Assembly: GCF_034931125.1 (NCBI RefSeq)
Contig: NZ_JAYGHM010000036.1
Coordinates: 15,518-79,517, forward strand
DNA length: 64,000 nucleotides
Origin: Rivularia sp034931125
GTDB taxonomy: Bacteria; Cyanobacteriota; Cyanobacteriia; Cyanobacteriales; Nostocaceae
Reading direction: 5' to 3'
Shown here in pieces: positions 52,260 to 59,230 of this stretch (its first letter is position 1; every line of letters starts with the position of its first letter). The notes under the pieces are model-generated. The model searched no databases, was not told where the DNA came from, and worked only from the letters and a program-made list of their open reading frames with translations. The position numbers were made by a program, and so were the translations under genes.

Positions 52260-53519
52260 ATGCTACTAACTTATCAGTTCAAACTCAACCCCGCTCCCGA
52301 ACAAGTTGTCATTCTTGAGACTTGGGGAGAAATGCTGCGTCGTCATTGGAACTACGCGCTAGGTGAGAGATTGGACTGGTTGAGACGTACAAGGTCGCAG
52401 ATTGACCGATGTAGCTTAGTTTCTGAACCAATTGGCGAAATACCGTCGAAGCCAGATTACTATACACAAGCACGCAACCTCAAGCAAACTAAAGAGTTAT
52501 TCCCCGACTACAAAAACATTTATGCCGACTGCCAACAACAAAATTTAATGCGGTTGGACAAAGCGTGGAAGCGCTGGCTAATACCTGACAAGAAAGGGAA
52601 AAGAGGAGGGAAGCCACGTTTTAAAAAGCGTGGGGATATTTCTTCATTCACCTTCCCGCGTGTTAATTCCCCTAAAGCTGGCGCACATTTAATAGGTAAT
52701 ATTCTCAAGCTATCCAAGATTGGTGAGATTGAGGTTATTCTGCATCGCCCAATCCCAGACGGTTTTGAGATTAAGCAGGCGACGATTCTTGCCAAGGCTG
52801 ATGGATGGTATTGTAGTTTTTCTTTAGAAGATAAAACCATCCCCGATGCTTTATCTATTAATAAAATCACAACTGCTACTGGTATAGACGTAGGTTTAGA
52901 GAAGTTTTTAACTACCGCTAATGGAGAAAGCATTGAAGTGCCGCAGTATTATCGCAAGGCACAATCAAAGCTAGCTCGTCAACAACGGCGACTTGCTCGT
53001 AAAGTCAAAGAATCTAAGAATTTCCAGAAACAAGCGAACTCGGTTGCAAGGACTCATTTGCACGTTGCGAGGCAAAGAAAAGAGTTTCATTATCATGTTT
53101 CTCATTGGTTGGTTAACTCCTATGACTTAATTGTTTTTGAAAATTTGAACATTAGAGGATTGGCTAGAACACGACTGGCTAAGTCAATACTTGATGTCGC
53201 GTGGGGTGCGTTCCTCCAAATTATGCAAGTAGTAGCGGTAAAACGCGGCAAGCTGACACTTGGAGTTGACCCTAAAGGTACTAGTATTAATTGTTCGAGT
53301 TGTGGTGAAAGGGTTGAGAAAACCCTCGCAATTCGTGTTCATAGTTGTTCCTGCGGGTTAGTTATTGACCGAGATTGGAATAGCGCGTTGAATATTTTGA
53401 AGCGTGGGTCGGTTGGACTACCGACCCCTGGCTGTGGAGGCTTAGACAGTAGTCAGCCTATGAAGCAGCAAGTCTCATTTGTAAATTTGAGATGCTCTCG
53501 CTACACTGCTTGCAGTTAG
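52260..53519 (+). CDS. tnpB: TnpB RNA-guided nuclease (IS605 OrfB)
   Basis: 419 residues from the ATG at 52260 (MLLTYQFKLNPAPEQ, the usual TnpB start); an ATG at 52242 adds six. The N-terminal HTH/OrfB region is followed by a RuvC-like nuclease split by a zinc ribbon. The catalytic acids, numbered from 52242, are D216 (TGIDVGL), E300 (IVFENLNI) and D376/D378 (VIDRDWNSALNI). The zinc cysteines are C351, C354, C369 and C371; the second pair is C-x-C rather than C-x2-C, which is unusual. TnpB cleaves DNA guided by an RNA made from the element's right end. The stop codon lies inside the right-end hairpin. It appears intact and potentially active. Confidence 0.95.
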   Translation: MLLTYQFKLNPAPEQVVILETWGEMLRRHWNYALGERLDWLRRTRSQIDRCSLVSEPIGEIPSKPDYYTQARNLKQTKELFPDYKNIYADCQQQNLMRLDKAWKRWLIPDKKGKRGGKPRFKKRGDISSFTFPRVNSPKAGAHLIGNILKLSKIGEIEVILHRPIPDGFEIKQATILAKADGWYCSFSLEDKTIPDALSINKITTATGIDVGLEKFLTTANGESIEVPQYYRKAQSKLARQQRRLARKVKESKNFQKQANSVARTHLHVARQRKEFHYHVSHWLVNSYDLIVFENLNIRGLARTRLAKSILDVAWGAFLQIMQVVAVKRGKLTLGVDPKGTSINCSSCGERVEKTLAIRVHSCSCGLVIDRDWNSALNILKRGSVGLPTPGCGGLDSSQPMKQQVSFVNLRCSRYTACS

Positions 53520-53556
53520 CGGTGAGAGTTGTCACTGGTAAGTAGAAAACCACTAT
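53400..53556 (+). ncRNA. Predicted omega RNA (reRNA) at the element's right end
   Basis: By family precedent the guide RNA overlaps the tnpB 3' end and right end, and extends into flanking DNA. The scaffold would end at 53536, after the hairpin 53499-53521. The guide would be GGTAAGTAGAAAACCACTAT (53537-53556), which is transporter-gene sequence. The 5' end is a guess. Confidence 0.5.
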
Positions 53557-53830
53557 CTGAAGTGATGCGAGTGCGATCGCGATAAAGTCCGTTAGTACTG
53601 GATTTATTTCCATCACCATCATAGATCCGATAGTCTTCCTCTTCTTGACATAAAACCGCTTGAATTCGTCCTACAACCTGCCAATCTCGCGGAACCAACA
53701 AATCAGCAAAACTCGCATCACGTCCAATTCTATGTTGCGGTTTGATTAATGGTAGCCGTAAAATTTGCTCTCCATTATTTAACTCTAAATAAGGATTATC
53801 AAGAACTGTCGCATTCCCTGTTTGAGTCAT
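53537..53830 (-). pseudogene. 5' fragment of FHA-ABC transporter gene (first FHA domain)
   Basis: It encodes the first 98 residues of the interrupted transporter, starting MTQTGNATVLDNPYLELNNG. An FHA domain is evident from HRIGRDASFADLLV, the phosphopeptide-binding region, and SSTNGLYRDRTRI. The reading frame continues six codons into the element to a stop at 53516. As a free peptide it could still bind phosphothreonine, but it is separated from the ATPase. It is divergent from the kinase gene at 54155. Confidence 0.88.
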
Positions 53831-54154
53831 TTTTGATCTGAATTATAAATAGATAAATATTGGCTACAAAAAAATAAATTGTGATTTTTCACACGAGAAT
53901 ATTAGCAGTAGAGCCACATAAGAAGAAAGGTAATTTATACAAAAAGAGTTAAGAGTTAGGAGTTAGGAGTTATTAATTGCGAATTGCGAATTGGTAATTG
54001 CGTTCGCGAAGCGTCTCCCGAAGGGAGAAATTGCTAATTGTCTCCCCATCTCCATTCGCGTCATAAATCCTAACTTGACTCGTTGCTTATACAATAAAGC
54101 GAGTAAAATATATGACTGTGTTCCTTTTGACTTACTAGCGCTTAATTTATACAA
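53831..54154. other. Divergent spacer with STRR and short palindromes
   Basis: 324 bp between the transporter 5' fragment and the fourth kinase. It contains AGGAGTT-type heptamers (53944-53972), GCGAATT repeats (53978-53992) and the palindrome CTCCC-GAA-GGGAG at 54015-54027. The promoters of both genes must lie here. Confidence 0.55.
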
Positions 54155-55795
54155 ATGCTGCTTAATAACCGCTATCGGATTATTCGGACTTTAGGAAGCG
54201 GCGGATTTGGTAAAACTTTCCTGGCAGAGGATAGCCAAATCCCTTCTTGCCGTCTTTGTGTAATTAAACAACTGCGACCAATTCAAAATAATCCCCAAAT
54301 TTACGAGTTGGTACAGCAGCGGTTTGCACGCGAAGCAGCGATTTTAGAAGAACTCGGTGATGGTAGCTCTCAGATTCCGCGATTGTATGCTTATTTCAGC
54401 GAGCATGGGCAATTTTACTTAGTACAGGAATATGTTGAAGGAAAGACTTTAACGCAAATTTTGCAAGAGCTTGGTTTGATGGATGAAAACTCTGTCAAAG
54501 GAATTTTGATCGGTATCTTACCAGTTCTTGAATATGTCCACTCTAAAGGTATTGTTCATCGAGACATCAAGCCAGAAAATATTTTAATTGATGTTGAGAA
54601 TAAGCCCGTACTTATAGATTTTGGCGCGGTTAAAGAAACTTTATCGACGATGATGACTACTTCAGGGAATGCCACAAAATCTATTGTGATTGGTACACCG
54701 GGATTTATGTCAACCGAACAATCTATTGGAAGACCGATGTTTGTCAGCGATATATATAGTTTGGGGTTAACTGCAATTTATTTGCTGACAGGTAAAATGC
54801 CGCAAGAGTTAGCGACAGAACCCGCGACTGGTAAAATATTGTGGCGGCAATATGCGCCCAACGTTAAAAATGATTTTGCAAATATTTTAGATCGGGCAAT
54901 TGGGTTTGATGCCAGGGAAAGATTCAAGAGTGCCAGTGTTATGCTGCAAGCCTTACAAACTGGTGTTTTAAGCGTACCTTCGGGGGTTTCTCATATTACT
55001 AGGGATACTGTCCCTCCCGGAATCACCTTGCCACCCCAAACTTATTTAAGTACAATTTCCATTGCACCACCCTCTTCAATTGCATATGGTCGTCAAGGAA
55101 GCGGAAAAGGAATTCTTTTTGGTAGTTTAATTGCGGGTAGCTTGATCGGTGCATCAATACTTATTGGTTTTACTTTATACAAGCAGCCTCAAGTAACCCA
55201 ACAACCACAACCAAGCGCTTCACCTCAAAAAACTCCAGAAAATTTAAATATAAACCAGCAAAAAAATATACCCACACCTACCGTAACTCCCACAGTAAAG
55301 CCAACTTTAACCGTACCACCGGCTATAGAACCCAATGAAACTTTAAAAATAGAACCACCCATAACAGCACAACCTCCTCAAATCGCGAATCCTAATCCCG
55401 ATCCTCCGATTCTCCGAGAAACTCCCTTATCTCCTCCGATTGAATTCACATCACCAATTCAACGGTCATCACCAGCGCAAGCAGTAGAGAATTATTACTC
55501 AATAATTAATCAAGGTCAGTATAAAACAGCTTGGAATCAGCTATCTCCCGAATATAAAGATAACAAGCGTTTTCATCCCAACGGTTATTTTTCTTATTTA
55601 AGTTGGTGGAAAGGAAAAGTTGAAAGCGTAGATATCCAACAAGTAAGCGTCTTAGAAGCAAATCAAGATACAGCGATAGTAGATGCTTCGTTGAACTATT
55701 CCATGAAAAATGGTCGAATTGTTCTTAGTTCCGTGCGATTCTTTTTGGTATGGGATGCTCAGAATAGTAGATGGATGGTGAAGGATGCGAATTGA
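54155..55795 (+). CDS. Pkn2-type Ser/Thr protein kinase with NTF2-like tail, paralog of first kinase
   Basis: 546 residues. Kinase domain about 1-268: G-loop LGSGGFGKTF, HRD 135-137, DFG 155-157, GTPGFMSTEQS. A membrane helix lies at about 315-338. A long Pro/Thr/Gln-rich linker follows (about 345-435), then a C-terminal NTF2-like domain (SPAQAVENYYSIINQGQYKTAWNQLSPEYK ... FFLVWDAQNSRWMV). The C-terminal domain aligns with that of the kinase at 43596, but the linker does not. It faces the interrupted FHA-ABC gene, a natural candidate substrate or reader. Stand-alone transcription unit. Confidence 0.93.
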   Translation: MLLNNRYRIIRTLGSGGFGKTFLAEDSQIPSCRLCVIKQLRPIQNNPQIYELVQQRFAREAAILEELGDGSSQIPRLYAYFSEHGQFYLVQEYVEGKTLTQILQELGLMDENSVKGILIGILPVLEYVHSKGIVHRDIKPENILIDVENKPVLIDFGAVKETLSTMMTTSGNATKSIVIGTPGFMSTEQSIGRPMFVSDIYSLGLTAIYLLTGKMPQELATEPATGKILWRQYAPNVKNDFANILDRAIGFDARERFKSASVMLQALQTGVLSVPSGVSHITRDTVPPGITLPPQTYLSTISIAPPSSIAYGRQGSGKGILFGSLIAGSLIGASILIGFTLYKQPQVTQQPQPSASPQKTPENLNINQQKNIPTPTVTPTVKPTLTVPPAIEPNETLKIEPPITAQPPQIANPNPDPPILRETPLSPPIEFTSPIQRSSPAQAVENYYSIINQGQYKTAWNQLSPEYKDNKRFHPNGYFSYLSWWKGKVESVDIQQVSVLEANQDTAIVDASLNYSMKNGRIVLSSVRFFLVWDAQNSRWMVKDAN

Positions 55796-55902
55796 GATAA
55801 GTAGATGAGTGAAAAAATATCCTTGAGATTAGGGAGTAGGGAGTAGGCAATAGGCAGTAGAAAAGAGGGTTTTGAGAATTTTTTTAATGTCTACTTAAGA
55901 CA

Positions 55903-56181
55903 TTACATTTCTTCTTCTGCTAACTTTTCAATGTACTTCTGTACGAGAGGTACTTGAAAGCTAATATGAGTTGTTTCCGAATCATTCACGCAAACCATTT
56001 GTTTTTCTAAAATCTCTTTACGAATTAGCGATCGCACTATTATAGTTTTATCTACCTTATTTTCTAATTGAGGTTGTTCTCCTCGAACTAATCGATAAAG
56101 TAAATTTAGTTCCTCAGCGCTAAAACTTCTCTGTAATTCCCGAAAATACGGTTTGGCTCGTCTAAGTACTATGGGAATCAC
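55903..56181 (-). CDS. Small protein of unknown function, winged-helix-like
   Basis: 92 residues from a GTG at 56181 preceded by GAAAGG. Predominantly helical (SAEELNLLYRLVRGEQ, TIIVRSLIRKEILE) with a late strand (TTHISFQVPLVQKYIEKLAEEEM). The spacing of three helices and a beta hairpin resembles a small winged helix, but I cannot name a family. A HIP1 octamer lies inside it. It is divergent from lepB. Confidence 0.6.
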   Translation of the reverse strand: MIPIVLRRAKPYFRELQRSFSAEELNLLYRLVRGEQPQLENKVDKTIIVRSLIRKEILEKQMVCVNDSETTHISFQVPLVQKYIEKLAEEEM

Positions 56182-56406
56182 CCTTTCAACATCAGCTTGA
56201 GAAATTTTTGAGTGATTCTATTGGTTTATAATTGCAACGATCAAATATGATGTAAAATTTATCAATATTTATCTAATCAAAAATTCTACATTGCTGGTTC
56301 AATGTAAGGCATTTGTTCGCTAAATAACGATTCATGTGCCAAATATCAATACCCATCAAGCTTTATATTATTTGCCAAATTGTTGTAATCCGAGCTAAAA
56401 ATTTAC

Positions 56407-56976
56407 ATGAATTCTCAGGAAACTGATGAAAAAAAGGTTTCGTCATCAAAAGCATGGCGTAGCTTGCGAGAAAATCTGATTCTAATTACCATTGCTTTGG
56501 TATTAGCATTCTTCATTCGGACTTTTATCGCCGAACCCCGCTACATCCCCTCAGATTCGATGCTACCGACTTTACATACAGGTGATAGACTCGTAGTTGA
56601 AAAAATTTCATACAGGTTTAATCCCCCTAAATTTGGCGATATCGTAGTTTTTCAACCACCCCCGGAATTACAGCGTCGCGGATATCCCGCAGACCAAGCT
56701 TTTATTAAGCGCTTGATTGGTAGTCCTGGAGACAGGCTGCAAATTGATAGTGGCAAGGTTTATCTTAATGGTAAAAGTTTGCAGGAAGACTATATAAAGG
56801 AACCACCTTCACAACCTTTTCCGCTAATACAAGTTCCTCCGAATCAATATTTTATGATGGGAGACAATCGTAATGATAGTAACGACTCGCGCTATTGGGG
56901 CTTTTTACCGCAAAAATATATGATTGGTAAGGCAACGTTTCGTTTTTGGCCTCCCGATCGCATTGGGTTTATATGA
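56407..56976 (+). CDS. lepB: Signal peptidase I
   Basis: A 189-residue type I leader peptidase that removes signal peptides of exported proteins. One N-terminal membrane helix (about 23-40) is followed by the catalytic domain. The nucleophile is S51 in IPSDSMLPTL and the general base K101 in AFIKRLIGSPGD. The late box MGDNRNDSNDSRYWGFLP is complete. The short length with a single helix is typical of cyanobacterial and Gram-positive forms. It stands alone, divergent from the small gene at 56181; STRR units (GTTAGGA) follow the stop. Confidence 0.96.
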   Translation: MNSQETDEKKVSSSKAWRSLRENLILITIALVLAFFIRTFIAEPRYIPSDSMLPTLHTGDRLVVEKISYRFNPPKFGDIVVFQPPPELQRRGYPADQAFIKRLIGSPGDRLQIDSGKVYLNGKSLQEDYIKEPPSQPFPLIQVPPNQYFMMGDNRNDSNDSRYWGFLPQKYMIGKATFRFWPPDRIGFI

Positions 56977-57090
56977 AAGTTAGGAGTTAGGAGTTAGGAG
57001 TGCGAGCATCTTGCTCGCTAATTACCGATCTTAGTCGTTGTTAAATAAGCTCTCAACCACCTAAATCATATGAGCCTGTACTTAATTTAT

Positions 57091-57630
57091 CTAAAACCGT
57101 AAAAAATACATTAACTGAGCGAGTGTTTCACCAGATAAATTCAACCGTTTCTGAAAATCAACTATATTGCGATAGGGACCCGACGAGCTACGATTATCTA
57201 TTACTGCTTGTGCTAAGGAAGAATCAATAAAAGGTACTTTCAATAAATCGTCAACTGTGGCGCTATTTGGATTTACCACACAGGTAACAGTATCTAAAGA
57301 TTGGTCGTCATAATAACCAAAAATTAAAATGACTTCTAAAGGTTTTAACCGCTGTGCTGGTAAAGCCAAAGCCGCTGCAATATCTTCTACGCAGTAAAAT
57401 TTAAGACCTGTTTGTGCAAGTTCTACAAGAGTTCGTGCTTGATGTATAGACAACCCTGGTAAGCGCAACCAATCATCAATAGTAGCTTGATTCGCGTCAA
57501 TCCGAATCCCAAGCTGAACTGCGATCGCAATTTCTTCCCCCGATTTTAATCGATAATATGGGTCATTAAGTAGTTTTTGACGCAGTTTTTGCAGCCTGGG
57601 ATTAAGTCGCGGTAGCCAGTTGGGGTTCAT
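57091..57630 (-). CDS. ComEA-type helix-hairpin-helix protein
   Basis: 179 residues, no signal peptide or membrane helix visible. It has two helix-hairpin-helix repeats: IDANQATIDDWLRLPGLSIHQARTLVEL (about 44-71) and VNPNSATVDDLLKVPFIDSSLAQAVIDNR, followed by GPYRNIVDFQKRLNLSGETLAQL. This arrangement is seen in ComEA-like DNA-binding proteins and in cyanobacterial HhH proteins of unknown role. It may bind DNA without sequence preference. It is followed upstream by STRR-rich sequence and the TM2/SHOCT gene on the same strand. Confidence 0.85.
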   Translation of the reverse strand: MNPNWLPRLNPRLQKLRQKLLNDPYYRLKSGEEIAIAVQLGIRIDANQATIDDWLRLPGLSIHQARTLVELAQTGLKFYCVEDIAAALALPAQRLKPLEVILIFGYYDDQSLDTVTCVVNPNSATVDDLLKVPFIDSSLAQAVIDNRSSSGPYRNIVDFQKRLNLSGETLAQLMYFLRF

Positions 57631-57733
57631 GGGAAGAAAGGGAAGATTGAGGGATGGGAGATGGGGAGATGGTGGGACAAGGGGACAAGGGAAAATTAAA
57701 ATTCTTTACTCCTAACTCCTAACTCCTAAATGT

Positions 57734-58108
57734 TCACTGTTCACTGTCCAAAAGTTGACGGCGTTTTTGTTCAAATTCATACTCGGAAATTAATCCATCC
57801 TGACGTAAAGCATCCAATTCCCGCAAAGCTTCTGCTAGCGCTGCCATAGAAGAAGCTTTATTCGTAGAAATAGATTTTGTTGATTTGCCGGAATTGAAAT
57901 TACGATCAAAAGTTTCTTCGTCTTGTGCTAAGTACCAAACAGCTTCGATCGCACAAGCCACTTTTGGTATTGGTGTCCAAGAAAGTAAAACATAAAGCAA
58001 TCCCCATAACGGCTGTCCTAAATAAAATTTATGTAAGCCGGATATTGTGACCGCACCAGATAAAGCTAAAATTGCAGCGATGCTTCGGCTTTTATTTTTG
58101 GCAAACAT
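57734..58108 (-). CDS. TM2 and SHOCT domain protein
   Basis: 124 residues. The TM2 domain (about 10-60) has two membrane segments around the GLHKFYLGQPLWGLLYVLL motif. A short polar linker follows, then a C-terminal SHOCT domain (about 92-122: ALRELDALRQDGLISEYEFEQKRRQLL), a small helical module often at the end of membrane proteins. The function is unknown in bacteria. It is separated from the HhH gene by 103 bp containing heptamer repeats. Confidence 0.88.
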   Translation of the reverse strand: MFAKNKSRSIAAILALSGAVTISGLHKFYLGQPLWGLLYVLLSWTPIPKVACAIEAVWYLAQDEETFDRNFNSGKSTKSISTNKASSMAALAEALRELDALRQDGLISEYEFEQKRRQLLDSEQ

Positions 58109-58783
58109 ATTCTTAAATTATCTATCATTACCAAATTAAATTACACAGCCGGTTCTTGCTTACTTAAACAAATACGGAAAATGTAACAAACCAAGAAAGT
58201 TATATTAACAAAATATTTGGTTTAATTCAGCATTTTAAATTTCGTTCAGTTTCTCAAAATGATTCTAAATAAGTACTTATGCAAAATAAATTAAAGATTT
58301 CGTCTGGGGAAGGAATAGGGAATAAGGAAGATTTATATAACTCACGAGTAATTAAGTAATTATATAAATAATTTTGCGTCAGTACTTAATTATTTATCCA
58401 AGTTTAATCAAAAGATCGATGACTAATAAATTAAATTTTTGCCTAGCTAGAATCTCGGCAATTATTCTGCCATATCATGTAAAAACAGTTACAGAAAACA
58501 CTATGGAGTCTTATTATTAAATTAATATTAAAAGTACATATTACTGTTTCGTATTCAAGAGACGTTTATTTTTCACGATAAAATAGGGTTATGCAGAAAA
58601 ATCATTTTTTCATAGCTGATATTGGTTCAGTATAAAGGAATTTAAACATTCTTAACTGACTTGTAAAGAATCTAAGTAGATAACTTGATATCTCACTTAA
58701 GCTTGTTCCCGCTTATTAGTTGTGTAGATTAAGATAAGAAAAGTAACAATATATTAATCAATACTCATTTAAATACAGGTAAC
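58109..58783. other. Long AT-rich intergenic region
   Basis: 675 bp without a supportable ORF. Only short A/T-rich direct repeats and one GGAATAGGGAATAAGGAAG stretch (58302-58321) are visible. It holds the divergent promoters of the TM2 gene and DUF1825 gene. A small RNA could be present, but nothing in the sequence proves it. Confidence 0.4.
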
Positions 58784-59107
58784 ATGGGATTTTTCGACTC
58801 CGACATAGTTCAGCAAGAAGCGAAAAAGCTGTTTGAAGATTATCAAGCCCTAATTCAACTTGGTAATAGTTACGGTAAATTTGATCGTGAAGGCAAAAAA
58901 CTTTTTATCAGTCAGATGGAAGCGATGATGGAGCGCTACCGGGTATTTATGAAGCGCTTCGAGTTATCTGAAGATTTTATGGCACAAATGACAATTGAGC
59001 AATTGAAAACTCAATTAAATCAATTTGGAGTCACTCCTCAACAAATGTTTGACCAAATGAATCTTACCTTAGAGCGAATGAAAGCCGATTTAGAAAGAAA
59101 CCCCTAG
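58784..59107 (+). CDS. DUF1825 family protein
   Basis: 107 residues, highly charged and helical, with no membrane segment. The start MGFFDSDIVQQEAKKLFEDYQ and the block KLFISQMEAMMERYRVFMKRFELS are the family's signature. It is conserved across cyanobacteria, with no established function. Two or three long helices suggest a coiled-coil bundle or adaptor. It converges on the penicillin-binding protein gene across 123 bp. Confidence 0.9.
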   Translation: MGFFDSDIVQQEAKKLFEDYQALIQLGNSYGKFDREGKKLFISQMEAMMERYRVFMKRFELSEDFMAQMTIEQLKTQLNQFGVTPQQMFDQMNLTLERMKADLERNP

Positions 59108-59137
59108 TCAAATTAAGCAGTAGTCGCGAATAGAAAG

Positions 59138-59177
59138 CCAGTCCGTTGCGCGGGAACAAGCGCACTTTAGGAACTGG
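59138..59177. terminator. Hairpin between convergent genes
   Basis: CCAGT-CC (59138-59144) can pair with GG-AACTGG (59170-59177), and TTGCGC with GCGCA inside, giving a bulged stem between the ends of the DUF1825 and PBP genes. It may stop transcription from both sides. No T-run follows. Confidence 0.35.
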
Positions 59178-59230
59178 CGTGGAAACCGCTTAACGTTATC
59201 TCACTCTTAAGTGTCGTCTTATGCAAAAAA

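Larger units (their letters stand above)
51992..53536 (+). mobile_element. IS200/IS605-family element with tnpB and RHH gene, no tnpA
   Basis: Ends are fixed because deleting exactly 1,545 bp (515 codons) joins ...GFLLT to DGVEIHIG in the FHA-ABC gene without any duplication, as expected for IS605-type insertion. A left-end hairpin GTGGT-ACTCCC-ACCAC lies at 52001-52016. A right-end hairpin with arms CGCTA(C)ACTGC and GCAGTTAGCG lies at 53499-53521. Cargo is tnpB plus a divergent RHH gene. No Y1 transposase is encoded, so movement would need TnpA in trans. Confidence 0.88.

Noticed and set aside
52520..52933. 137-codon ORF antisense to tnpB
   Set aside because: It overlaps the conserved RuvC-coding region and shows no domain.
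58109..58783. Hidden gene in the 675-bp gap
   Set aside because: Frequent stops on both strands and strong A/T bias; no ORF with a ribosome site and protein-like composition.
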